Assembly: GCF_000611645.1 (NCBI RefSeq)
Contig: NW_014013457.1
Location: 10,085-38,338 of the forward strand
DNA: 28,254 nt
Source: Monoraphidium neglectum
Lineage: Eukaryota; Chlorophyta; Chlorophyceae; Sphaeropleales; Selenastraceae
Direction of reading: 5' to 3'
The notes beneath the pieces were generated by a model. The model was not told the DNA's origin. It was given only the letters and a program-made list of their open reading frames with translations, and ran no database searches. How positions within the stretch are numbered: position 1 is the stretch's first letter; each line of letters opens with the position of its first letter. The position numbers and the translations under genes are program-made. Below, piece after piece: positions 12,009 through 22,373 of this stretch.

Positions 12009-13272
12009 CTACCGCCTCCGCCGCCCTGGAACTCCAGCCCGCCGCACGCGCTCCGGCAGCGCTACGGCGAGCGCCGCCGTCCAGTCGCCGCCGGTGCGGC
12101 CCGCCTCGATCATCGCCGCTACCACATCCGACACCGACAGCACCGGCGTCTTGTTCGCGCCGTCAAAGCTCATCCCCAACTCAGCGGCATGCTCCCTGAC
12201 TGGCAGCCTCGCAGCCCGCACGCCCGCCGCCTCTGCCCATCCAAGGGACAGCCCCTTGATCACCGACTTGTCGATGATGCCGCCAATCACATAAATCGCC
12301 CGAGGGTCCAGCGGCCCCTCCAGCGGCGCCGCAGCGTCGGGGGTGAGCATCACGAGGTTTGAGGCTTCCGAGGCGAAGACGTCCAGCACATGCTCCTCGT
12401 GGCGCCGCACCGGCCACGAGCGCGCGCCAGAGTGGTCGCAGAATGCGGCCAGGTCGCCTCTGAACGACGTGAGGTTGAGCGCCACGGGCCGCTGGGAGCT
12501 GGGGCCGGGGGGCACGCATGGCATGGCGTGGTGGCACATGCCGTGGAGGGTAACGGGTCACGGTGGGGTTACATGAGCAAGGCCAGCAGGCTTGAGGAGG
12601 GGCGCAAACTCACATCACCAGCGTGCAGCTGCTGCCACTCTGCCCCATCATCAACTGGCACCCCGTCCACGCACCGGCGATTCATGCCCATCGCAATCTC
12701 CACTTGCTTGGCCAGGCTGCGGACGTTGGCCTGGGCGACAATCTCCCGCACGCGCTCGCCGTGGCGGGGAGCATGCAGTTCCTCGACCTGCGTCACTGGG
12801 GGCAGAAAGGCCACGCGACACGCCTCTCTGAACCCGAGGAGTCGGGGGGAGCGGCCCAGATCGATCGAAACATCAAGCTGGAAGTGCGGATGGGTCCCCC
12901 GCGCCCAAAATTCAGGCTGCTCATCCTGATGCTGCCACTGTGCACCAGAGCGGCTGCCGCTCTGCCGGCCGCGCACCATAGGAGCAGTCGATCACCACAC
13001 GCTGCCCTGCGCCCTCCAGGGCCGCCCGCATCGCCGCCTTCTGCGCCAGCCCCGCCTCGACCCGCAGCCGCGCCGCCTCCGCCTCGTACGCGGCCCGCTG
13101 CTCCTGAGGCAACCCCTCCAGCCGCGCCTCTTCCAGGGCCCTGGTTGTGTGCATGTGCGAAGCCTGCGTTCTTCACACTGTATTAGGGATCCTGCCGGTA
13201 TCATGAGGTGATGTGACAAATAAATTGACTGCACTGCAGGCACCAGCTCTCACTCCCTCGTGTCGAACAACC

Positions 13273-13330
<58 letters not shown>

Positions 13331-13753
13331 GAGACACCAACACAACATGCCTGACCTCATTTGCCGCATGCGCTCCCGCTTGTTGGATCTGTCGCGCTCA
13401 TGCCGCATCCTGTTGTACAAAACGCGCCGCTCGTCCCAAAATCCAGCCGGCAGCGTCGGATGGGGTGTACTGGTGTCGTCACGGCAGCCGTCAACGCTGC
13501 TTGCGTGTGCGCTGGGGCAGATTTCGATGCCGCTGCTGCTGTTTGTGCTGCCATCGCCGCTGCTGCCCCTGCCTTCAATGCTGTTTTCATGCACAATCGC
13601 TTCGCTGCCACCGCTGTCGCCGCCCGCATGCGGCTTGACGCCACGACTGCAGCGCCGCCCAAGCCATTGCCGCTGGGGAGGGTGATACCGCTGCCTTCTA
13701 CTGGCTGTCAATGAGGATGTACTATTGCCTGATACATACCTACATACATGCAT
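12009..13753 (-). CDS. TRM10: Trm10-family tRNA (guanine-9) N1-methyltransferase
   Basis: Trm10 enzymes use S-adenosylmethionine to methylate N1 of the purine at tRNA position 9; they are SPOUT-fold enzymes. Exons, minus strand: 13356-13753, 12977-13140, 12614-12795 and 12009-12491, all phases consistent, 408 residues, TAG stop. A basic helical region (RDRSNKRERMRQMRALEEA near 115-135, then LPQEQRAAYEAEAARLR) precedes the SPOUT domain, as is usual in the family. The domain begins with RVVIDCSY near 180-187 and continues with VRSLAKQVEIAMGMNRR, VALNLTSF and RAIYVIGGIIDKS. Asp322 of that last motif aligns with the proposed catalytic Asp of yeast Trm10. The end shows AARLPVREHAAELG, LSVSDVVAAMIEAG and GDWTAALAVALPERVR, the usual closing elements. 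The 110 or so residues before the basic helix are not typical; the first 45 lack Asp and Glu, which resembles an organellar transit peptide (inference). The start is the first in-frame ATG. Confidence 0.85.
13275..13329. repeat. (CA)n microsatellite in TRM10 intron 1
   Basis: Perfect CA run of about 55 bases (27 units) within intron 13141-13355. It reads as (UG)n in the TRM10 pre-mRNA, about 26 bases inside the 5' splice site. Confidence 0.95.
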
Positions 13754-13896
13754 TTGGTCCGTCAGAGCTGGACGATACCGTATGGTAGCGGCCGATGACA
13801 ATTTCAAAGACTTGACAGCACCTCAAAAGCGTTATATATCTACGGCATTACTCGATTGACAAGCACTTCTATACAACCAAGCATCCAAATGATATC
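13754..13896. promoter_or_regulatory. Shared divergent promoter region of TRM10 and ALG8
   Basis: Only 143 bases separate the two start codons, so both 5' UTRs and core promoters must lie here or overlap the genes. The stretch is richer in A and T than its flanks. TATATAT at 13833-13839 lies about 58 bases before the ALG8 ATG and is the only TATA-like element I see. Confidence 0.6.
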
Positions 13897-16381
13897 ATGG
13901 AGGACTATAGATCAACTTTGCTGGTGATCCTGGCGGGCGTGCAGCTTATGCTCGTTCCCGCATACCGATCAACAGACTTTGAGGTGCACCGCAATTGGCT
14001 TGCGATCACTCACTCCCTGCCGATCAGCAAATGGTGAGGTCTCACCGCACCCCCGGCACGCGCCTGGTCCGCTGCTGCGTGGGCTGCGCCGCTTAATTGC
14101 GCTGCAACATCATGTGTTCCACGGCAATGCGCATGCAGCGGCCGCATCCCGTTTGAAATTACACACACTGACTAACCGTGCAAGGTATTATGAGGCCACA
14201 TCGGAGTGGACACTCGACTACCCGCCGTTGTTCGCATGGTTTGAGCGCGCTATGGTACCGCTCGCGCGCCTCGCCGACCCCAAGATGCTGGCGCTTTCAA
14301 ACCTGGAATACGACAGCCCAGCCACTGTGCTGTTCCAGCGCGCCAGCGTGTCGGCCACAGGCCTTGTGCTGGCAGCTGCAGCGTGGTATGCGACGCGAGG
14401 GCCCGAGGGCAGCAAGCCGAGGGCGCAGCTGCTGTTCTTTCTGCTGGTGGCAAACTCCGGCCTGTTGCTGGTCGACCACATTCACTTTCAATACAATGGA
14501 ATCCTCCTTGGTGAGTCAGGTCACCCGAGCAGTAGGCTCAAAGCGCGAGAAGCTGGCACAGTAAGGCCTCAGGCAGCGGAGGGGACTGTGTAAGTTTGAT
14601 GCCCTAGCTGGTGCTCTGTGTCACCTTTTCTGCGCTTGAGGACCTCGTCACAACCCGCACTTCGTCCCTCACCACCTATTGTTGAGCAGGTATCATGGTC
14701 TGGTCCCTGCTTCTGGCGCAGGAGCGCCGCTACGTGGCCAGCGGCATCCTATTTGCAGTGCTCCTGAATATGAAGCACCTTTTCGCCTACATGGCCCCGG
14801 CGTACTTCGTTTTCCTGCTGCGCAACCACTGCCTCGGCGGCGAGGCGGGCGCACCGCCGCTGCAGACGTTTGTCGCGCGGCTTTCAGCGCTCGGCGCAGC
14901 AGTGGTGGCGGTGTTTGCGGCGTCTCTGGGGCCGTTCATCGCGACGGGGCAGCTGCCGCAGGTGTGCGCTGCCAGCATATTGCAAAGGGTCCGAAGGCAC
15001 ATCCAACCTGATCGGTCGTTACGAGGGGAGGGCTTTTGTGTTGCCTACAGAGACCCTTGCCCCGGCCTTGGCGGGGGTCACTCTTTGGCCACAACACCCC
15101 TTGCTTTGAAAGCCAACCGCGGCAGCCGCGGCGTTACTGATGGGACGTGACAACATTTGCCACGCGCACAACAGATCCCTCTCATCGCCACGCGCATGTC
15201 TCTGTCACCTTGGTCACCCGCCCGCAGCTCCTGTCGCGCCTGTTCCCGTTCGGCCGCGGCCTGTGCCACGCGTACTGGGCGCCCAACGCCTGGGCCCTCT
15301 ACAGCTTCGGTGACAAGGTGCTGGCCGCGCTGCTGGCCAAGGCGGGCCTCATGGAGAAGCCAGTGGCACACATGGCGGGCGGCATCGTTGGGACTGCGAA
15401 GTTTGCAGTGCTGCCACAGGTGTGCGCATGTGAGAGTGTCTGTATATGTGGCTGTGGGCGCAGACGTCCAAGCAAGTATGGCATGTGGGTGTGGGTGTGT
15501 GTGACTGTGTGTATGACAAAGTGTGGTGCAAGCTCATGCGGGTTTACATTCGTGTGCTCATGCACGTGTGTGCGAACCACACGCATGCGCACACGCATGC
15601 GCGCAGTGATTATACAAGAGAGGGTGTTGCACAAGTCCCTAGGTGCCTTGAGCTGGGAATTATGCCAGCTCAAGGCACCATCAACACAAGTGGGATCCAA
15701 ATCAATCACGTGCGCGCTGCACCGCCGCAAAACGCACTCCCCGGCATGCAGGTCGGCCCCAGTGGCGCGGCAGCCGCCGTGCTGCTGTCGCTCGTCCCCA
15801 GCCTCGTTGCCCTCTGGCGCCGCCCCAACCACCGCGCGCTCGCGGCGGCCGTGGTGTACGCAAACCTGTGCGGCTTCATATGGGGGTACCACGTCCATGA
15901 AAAGGCCATCATTACGGTCACTGTGCCCCTGGCCCTGCTGGCAGTCGAGGGGGCGGAGTGGGGGCGCGACTTTTTGCTGCTCGCCTCTGCCGGCCACGCC
16001 GGGCTGTTCCCGCTGCTGTTTGGGATGGCTGAAACGCCCATTAAATGGCTGATAGTGGGCCTCTACTTTGCAGTCGCGGCCTCGGGCCTCGGGCGGCTGC
16101 ACAGCAGCAGCGGCGGCGGCGGAGGCGGCGGAGCGGCGTCAAAGGGGGCCGCGGGCGCGGCTGCGGGCGGGCAGGCGTGGCTGCCTGCTTGGTGCCGGCT
16201 GTATATGTGGGGGCTCGTGCCGCTGGAATTGTACTGCGCCATTGGGCACAGGCTGCTGCTTGGAGAGCGGCTGCCGTTTGCGCCGCTGATGCTGACCTCT
16301 GTGTACTGCGCCCTTGGGCCTGTTTGGGTGTGGGGCCGGATGGCGCTGTGGTACGCACGTGGCTGCCCTCAGCAGCAATGA
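13897..16381 (+). CDS. ALG8: ALG8 dolichyl-P-Glc:Glc1Man9GlcNAc2-PP-dolichol alpha-1,3-glucosyltransferase
   Basis: ALG8 (GT57) transfers the second glucose from dolichyl-phosphate-glucose onto the lipid-linked oligosaccharide in the ER lumen during N-glycan precursor assembly. Exons: 13897-14033, 14185-14510, 14690-14961, 15228-15419 and 15752-16381, phases consistent, 518 residues, within the usual ALG8 size. Diagnostic sequence: [17 protein letters not shown] near 26-42, with Asp27 at the luminal position proposed as catalytic in GT57; [15 protein letters not shown] near 53-67; [53 protein letters not shown]; and [29 protein letters not shown] and [12 protein letters not shown] separate ALG8 from ALG6. 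Many hydrophobic segments fit a polytopic ER protein. An Ala/Gly-rich loop near 415-440 is a lineage insertion. The gene is divergent to TRM10 and convergent with the GH43 gene (287 bases between stops). Confidence 0.94.
15642..15679. repeat. Perfect 15-bp inverted repeat in ALG8 intron 4
   Basis: GGTGCCTTGAGCTGG at 15642-15656 is the exact reverse complement of 15665-15679, with an 8-base loop (15657-15664). The transcript would form a stable hairpin. Outside it, GTGTTG (about 15624) could pair with CAACAC (about 15682), with an unequal internal loop. It lies in the intron 15420-15751. Confidence 0.9.
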
Positions 16382-16668
16382 GCGTTGGCTGGCGCGCCAC
16401 GCCCGGCCTGCAGGCTTCGATTTTCAACCTCTTATTATGTAGTGCATCAAACATTCCTTCACACACAAGTTATGAGCGCCGCGGCCTGAATTGCATTATA
16501 AACCCTCCCCTCAAGCTAGCCAGCGCATGCGCTTACAAGTAATGCTAATCTTGATGCGTGATTAAGGGCTCGCTCGCTTGCATCACTCAACATAATGTCC
16601 AGCCGCACTAAACCAAGCAGAAGTGAGCGAACATCAAATCGCCCAGCTCCATGACAGTGGAGCGGCAG
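16382..16668. other. Convergent 3' region between ALG8 and GH43 gene
   Basis: The 287 bases between the two stop codons must hold both 3' UTRs. A minus-strand TGTAA is at 16533-16537 for the GH43 gene. No exact plus-strand TGTAA is seen for ALG8, whose UTR may run into the opposite gene or use a variant such as TGTAG near 16438. Confidence 0.6.
16533..16537 (-). terminator. TGTAA polyadenylation motif of GH43 gene
   Basis: TTACA on the plus strand, TGTAA on the minus strand, 132 bases past the GH43 stop, a normal distance for a green-algal 3' UTR. Confidence 0.5.
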
Positions 16669-19384
16669 CTATGAGGGCGTGATGGGCTTGTAGTCGCCGA
16701 GCCGCCACCGCTCGAGCCACTGGAGCTCGAAGCCGGGCGGGTCGCCGCCGTCCCCGGCCGGCAGCAGTGGCAGGAACACGTACGACGCGTTGCCGACGCC
16801 GCCCTCGCCCTCGGCGTTCCACCTGTGTAGGTTGGTGATCAGTTGCGCGGGCCAGGCGCAGCGGTGAAGTGTCCCAGTCAGCGCGGCGGGGCGGCCGTTG
16901 CTGACGGCGCCATCAGGCGCGGAGGATATGCTGCTGCAGGGAGTGACCCGTTGCGCGCAACCACCTCAAAGGCAGATGCGCAATCCAAGGGGTATTGGTG
17001 GTGCAGCGTAGGTTTCGCTGTCATACGGCGCTCTGGTGGCGCCCGCACCTGTCCCCCGCGTAGATCTGCAGCTCCCCGCCGCCCTGCCACCGGAACGTGT
17101 GGACAAACGCCGGCTGGCTGTCAAACGTGGTGTCTGCGCCACGCCCGTCGGCCGGCCGCGGCAGCTTTGACCACGTGGCGCCGCAGAGGTCGCCGCTGTC
17201 TGACGCAAAAAGCTGCGGCGCCCCGGGCTGCCTGTGAGGGAGAGGATTGCGGACGTCAGATCAGGCGAAATTTTGGAGCCTTGCTTAGTGCAGTAATGAG
17301 GCTTGAATCTGAGCGCAGGTGCATCTGGGGCGGCGTGGGTACCTGCGGTCCTGATGGACCAGGGGACCAGGCCCCTGTCGCCACCCGCCCACACAGCATG
17401 CAGCTCTGGGCCAGCTGTCCCCCCCTCCTCTCCCAGGCACAATTCGTGACCCACCAGCCTTTGTGGCGAGACCCAAAAAGGTACCACCGCCCGCCGCTCT
17501 TGAACAGCTGCGGGAAGCCATGTAGTTGCACACACACACGCGCGCACGTCAGAGGTGGTGGGTGCAGACTCCTGTCGAGGCTTGCTGTGTCGACAGCGCG
17601 GACCTGCAATGCAGACGCCGCCTCCCTCGGCCTGGATTCGGCAAACGTCCATGCGCGCCAGCTGGCGCCCACTAGCTGCAGGTGCCGCGCCGCACCACAC
17701 CCCCCATCCCGCCCCTTCGCACCCACCGCTGGCGCGCCGGTCGGGGGCGCGTAGCCGCAGGCGCCGGTGGTGCCCAGGAAGTCATCCCTGAGGCGGCTGA
17801 TGGTGGTGCCGTTGGCACCCGTGCTGCGCACCTGCGAGGGGAGGGAGGCGAGCGGCGCACCAGGGGTGCGGGCAGTGGGGCCGGCTCCTGCTGACCGTCG
17901 GCAGCGGCGGCGCCTCTGCGGGCATGCCTCGCTGCAGTCTGAGCATTCTGTGCACGCACCTCGTTGGCTGGAAGGGCAGCCGCTTTGTACAAGGCCTACA
18001 GACTATGTGCATGCAAGCGCTGCACCTGCGTCAAGCCTCCTCGGCCGCCCTGCGGCAATCATGTGCTTCAAACAGACAGACTATCCTGCAGATGCACGCC
18101 TGCCCCCTGTCGTGACAACTCTTTGTGTGTGTGCTTTCTGCAGACACGAAAATGGCTGCTTGCCCTTGGACGCCCCCAACCCCGCGGCGCCTCGTCTCAC
18201 CAGGTACGCGCTCGCGCCGCCGCCGTCCTCGTCCCACGCCACGGCGACATCCGAGGTGGGCGCCCCATCGGACACCGACGCGCGCTCCCACTTGAACGGC
18301 CCCGAGGGCGCGACAGAGGTCGCGAACCCGATGGCCGAGAAGCTTCTGTCCAGGGAGCTCACCGAGAAGATTAGGACGTACTGGCGGCGCACGGCGTTGT
18401 ACAGCGCGTTGACGCTGCCGATCCTGTGCCGATGGAAGGGGCAGTCGGACAACGCGATTACGGCGGGGCAGGAGGAAGGCCCAGGGCTGCCACAGAAGGA
18501 GAGGTCGGTATCCCAGGGGTTGGGTTTGCTGCTTGGTGGCGTGGCACGCGGCACGTCGCGAGAAGCCATGTGACAGTGGTGGTCGCGCAGGGGCGCACGC
18601 AGCAGGCGATGCCAGCACCTGCTGCGGGCAGCCGGCCGGCTGATTACCTGTATGGTGGCGGCGCCGGTAGCTGCGGGATGCTGCTGGTGAGGAACACGCG
18701 CCCCTTGCTGCGCCAATTGCTGAAATCGCGGCTGGTGTACAGCCGTATCGAGTCCGACAGCCAGTCGTCGCCCTCAAGATGCTTCTGCCCTGTGCCGTAC
18801 CACCTGCGCGCATGCCGCGCAGTCAAGCACACTCAAGGAAGGGTCCTGCTGGTGGTATTCAGAAGCTGCGCTCGAAGCAGCCGTTGCACGCTGTCAGGGC
18901 GAGTGCGCGCCGTCGCAAGTGAGCAGTTCCTGCCAGCCACTGGGTGACATGCTCGTTGAGTACGATCTGGCGCTGTCGTTCCATAACACTCACAAGAGCA
19001 GGCCGTCATCCTGAGTGATGATGTGGCCCTCGTGGGCATAGATCTGCGCATGCGTTCCATGCAAGGTCGGCTTCAACGGTCGTGGACCAACTTGGGGATA
19101 CTGAGCGCAATCGACGCACATCTGGCGGTGCCAACCACTTGACATCACTGCTGCAGCCCGATCGACCCGAAGCTTACGGGTTGTCCATCAGTGTCCGATG
19201 GCGTGGTGCCGCTCACAAATTCTGCGGAATCGGCATCGTCGCGCAGAAGGGGCGGCTGCGCAGTACTCGCTGCGCGAGTGCCGCCGTTGATCAGCTGGCG
19301 GGCGCGCCCGCCACCCTCTTTGCAGCCAATCCAGACAACTAGAATAATTGCTGCTGACAGTAACAGGAGCTTAAGCCATCGCAT
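16669..19384 (-). CDS. Membrane-anchored GH43 protein, exo-beta-1,3-galactanase type
   Basis: The relatives (GH43 galactan 1,3-beta-galactosidases) trim beta-1,3-galactan of arabinogalactan. Exons, minus strand: 19178-19384, 18994-19043, 18648-18803, 18201-18423, 17727-17831, 17604-17675, 17455-17507, 17049-17231 and 16669-16822, phases consistent, 400 residues. Residues 4-20 form one hydrophobic segment near the N-terminus with a basic start: a signal anchor, so the enzyme should be luminal or outside. The five-bladed propeller then gives SDTDGQPIYAHEGHIITQ (family: DTDGN.I.AHGGGI), LLLWYGTGQK, LYTSRDFSNWRSKG, ALYNAVRRQYVLIF, GFATSVAPSGPF, ISRLRDDFLGTTG, PREAAS with Glu265 (general acid position), LFKSGGRWYLFGSRHKGW, FDSQPAFVHTF with Gln328 (the unusual Gln base of this subfamily), and IYAGDRW plus SYVFLPLL at the end. 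The usual IERPKVLYN motif reads IGSVNALYN, so its Glu is missing. Activity is therefore uncertain. Confidence 0.84.
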
Positions 19385-20573
19385 GCTGCTTCGCTGGGTG
19401 GCAAACGAAGCCCTTGTAGATCGGTTGCGGACGGCCGCTTACTACACAGTTCAGTATACTGCGCGCTGTATTAAAACGCTGTGCCCTTATAATTGTTTAA
19501 GCCCGGAGTGGCCGCTGCCACGGGCACAATGCCGGTTGCCGGACGCCGAGCTGCTCCTCGGGAGTCACGCAGGGCGCGGCCAATGCGCAGCGCGCGTTGG
19601 CAAGCATGCGTCCCAAGTCTCATTGTGGCATGCTAACTTACAGGCGTAACTTTTGTCATCTGCACCAGGCCCACGTCGACGATGCTGGGGATGCCGGCGC
19701 CTCGCCAGACGGCCGCTTGTTCAAGCGACGCTGGGGTGCTGTGCTCATGCTCCTAGGTTGCTCTTTGTGCTGGCAGCTCTTGCGACCGCGGGCAGTCTTC
19801 ATTTGAAGGGAAATTACACCAGAGCGCCCAGTGCATATCATATCGTGTCACGGCCAGCAGCAGCTGCAGTTGGCCATTGCCAACATCCTGTGCCGCACGT
19901 AGTTGCAATAGAACCATCTCACAGATCAAACGCTGAAGATGATGATCACTGGTGCCATGGCATCACTGCCACCGGCCCCCCTGAAGCCGGGCTTATCACA
20001 GAGCTGCGCACACAACCTGCCTGACTTCACACAGCCGGTGCAGAGCTCTGCTGCAACCCAGCACACCAGCAGCACCCAAGTGCCTCGCTACCTGGGTGCG
20101 CAACCATCGTGATCAGTGATCTTCGCATTCCGCGCCACTACACAGGTACTGCACCCAACGCGCCATGGCAACACTGTCTTCTGACTCAGTGTCCGCGGAC
20201 ACGCCTGTGCATCTCTCAGCCACGAGGGCGCCCAGCTGCTTTCCAGATGGATGGGCAGTGCTGGACGGCCATCCTCCCGGCATCGTAGAGCTGTTTCGGA
20301 ATGGTGATACATGCCCATGTGACACACCAAAGAATGAGCTGGTGGGAACCTGGCCAGGGGTGTGAAGAATTTGTGTGAGAAAGTGCAAGAAGATGGTGGG
20401 TGACAAACGCTCCGCCACGGTATGTATAACACACGCCCCGGTGATTGCGACCATCCACACAAATCGAGTTCGAAGCACGCCGGCAATTTCAGCATCCTCC
20501 TCGGCACACATCTACGCTCTGACAGTGAGGCGAAAGCTTCTAGCCAGCTATCTTCTCGTCACATAAAACCGCC
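19385..20573. promoter_or_regulatory. Divergent intergenic region of GH43 and lipase genes
   Basis: About 1.2 kb between two divergent start codons, so it must contain both promoters and 5' UTRs. It is less GC-rich than the exons. Open frames at 20165-20365 (plus, 66 codons) and 20113-20511 (minus, 132 codons) show no recognisable domain, and I do not call them genes. No repeat or RNA gene is seen. Confidence 0.5.
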
Positions 20574-22373
20574 ATGATGGGCTACCGCACGAAGGTCATT
20601 CTCCTCTGCTGCTGCTGTGCGGCCCTCGCAGGTGGGTTGCTTGGTGTGTCACTGGTATGGGATGCTGCCGCAGTTTGGTGTACAGTACCTGCAGCAGGAC
20701 AACAGTTGCGCAGCAAGTTGGATGGCATCCTATGAAGTGCAAATGCTGCGTGCCCCGTGCTTCAAGTGCACTGATGACCCGACCGGGTGCGCATCCGTCC
20801 CCTCTGATCCGCAGGCCTGGTCCAGGCTGACGACAGCGGCTTTCAGGCTCAGCCGCGCCCCCTGCTGGCGGCCCTTCAAGCTGGGGCCTTGCAACCTCGC
20901 ATCGCCGGGAGCGGCTGGACCACCGGAGCAGGGCTAGGCGGCGGCGGTTTGGGCAGCCTCGGCGGCCCTGGGTTCACCGAGGGTAGCGGCGCAGACGTGC
21001 TTGCCCAGACCAACCCCCAAGGCTTCGCGCCCGCTGGTGGCGCCTCGACCCACCATCACAAGCACCACAAGCAGCAGCAGCAGCAGCAGCAGGGCAGTGG
21101 CCCCTACGCCGCGGCGGCGCCCGCGGGCGGCGCCCTCGCCCAAGCCGGGAGCCCCCTGCTGAAGCAGCAGCTGGCACCCTCGGCCACCCTGGCCACCGCC
21201 GCCAAGCTGGCCGCCGTGTCTGCAGCCATGTACGCACCCAAGGGCGCCGCCAACTTCGTCCAGAGCTCCTACTCGGACTGCGCGCGCCCCCACGCGCCCC
21301 GCAACGCCTTCCAGCGCAACTCCGTCGACGCCATCGCCAACGAGCTCGGCATCCAGGCCTCGGCGGTGACCCTCTTCGACCTCAACGCCCCGGGCGCCAA
21401 CCAGTTCTGCCACGCCGCCGCCGCGCTGGTCGGCCCCAACTCTGGCCTCGCGGTGCGCGACCCCAGCCGCCCCGCCGTCGTCGTCGCGTTCCGCGGCAGC
21501 AGCAACGTGGCCGCGGCGGTCGCCGACCTCAACTTCGAGTCGGTCCCCAAGACTGTCCGCGGCCGCACAGTGGAGGTGCACCGCGGCTTCTGGGACAGCG
21601 TCTTCGGCGCGCCCGCCCCCACCACCTGCGACAAGGCCGCCGGCGCCGGCCCCGTGCCGCAGTCCTGCGCCGCAGCCGTCGCCGGCCACATCGCCCAGCT
21701 GGCGCAGTCGCACAGCCTCAAGGGCCCAGTGCAGGTGCTGGTGACCGGCCACTCCCTGGGCGCGGCGGAGGCCGCCCTCTTCGCCCTGCACCTGGACAGC
21801 ACGCCCGGCTTCGACGTCGCCGCCTTCACGTTTGGGCAGCCCAAGATCGGCCGCGGCAAGGAGTGGCGCGCGGCCTACGACGGCAGCAGCGGCCTCTCCT
21901 CTCGCACCTTCCGCGTCGTGCATGGCGCCGACCCCGTCCCCATGCTCGCGTCACGCTGCCAGACCAAGGGCGTCGGCGCCGACTACCAGCAGGTCGGGCA
22001 GCTGCTGCGCGTGCGCACCCCCCGCTGCCCCGTCGCCGCCACCCACCCCAAGGGCGCCTGCCTGCCCGCCGTCGCCGCTGGCGGCGCCGAGTGCACCATC
22101 GAGCCCGAGTCTGCGTACGACGACTGCTCCATCTTCGTGGCGGCCGGCAAGGCGTCCGGCAAGGCCGACATGTGCTTCTGCGGCGTCATGCCCTTCAGCC
22201 TCCTGAGCAAGAAGAACGGGCTCTGGCAGGACCACGAGGTGAAGCTGTACGCCAGCCACCTGTCGGCGTGCGTGCAGGGGGGCGGCCTTCGCAGCGTGGC
22301 GCCTGGAAGCCTGCCGGCACAGGGCAGCTGCAGCAAGGCCTACAGCACTGCTGATTACTGCAGCTTCAAGTGA
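20574..22373 (+). CDS. Secreted class 3 (Lipase_3) triacylglycerol lipase
   Basis: Class 3 lipases hydrolyse acylglycerols with a Ser-Asp-His triad in an alpha/beta-hydrolase fold. Two exons, 20574-20631 and 20815-22373, phase 1 junction, 538 residues. Exon 1 gives a signal peptide (MMGYRTKVILLCCCCAALAG), cleaved around residues 20-24, so the protein should be secreted or luminal. Residues 50-115 are a Gly-, His- and Gln-rich linker with a polyGln run. The catalytic part shows VVVAFRGSSN (oxyanion loop), HRGFWDSVF, LVTGHSLGAAEA with nucleophile Ser333, FTFGQPKIG, VVHGADPVPML with Asp392, and DHEVKLYASHL with His493 (or His501) as the third residue. Cys-rich stretches near 410-515 suggest disulfides. 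The second exon is uninterrupted over 1.56 kb and uses C-ending codons almost throughout, unlike its intron-rich neighbours. Of the two possible starts (20574 and 20577) the first is used. Confidence 0.92.

Noticed and set aside
13260..13340. The CA repeat as coding Thr/His repeats
   Set aside because: It falls inside a phase-consistent TRM10 intron; frames through the repeat have no family support.
15420..15751. ALG8 intron 4 as a separate small gene
   Set aside because: TG-rich low-complexity sequence bounded by good splice sites; the exon frames join in phase without it.
20113..20511. Minus-strand 132-codon frame between GH43 and lipase genes
   Set aside because: No recognisable domain, no good splice signals, and it lies where two divergent promoters are expected.
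20934..21923. 329-codon minus-strand frame opposite the lipase
   Set aside because: Its openness follows from the C-ending codon bias of the lipase; composition is Gly/Ala/Arg/Val noise without domains.
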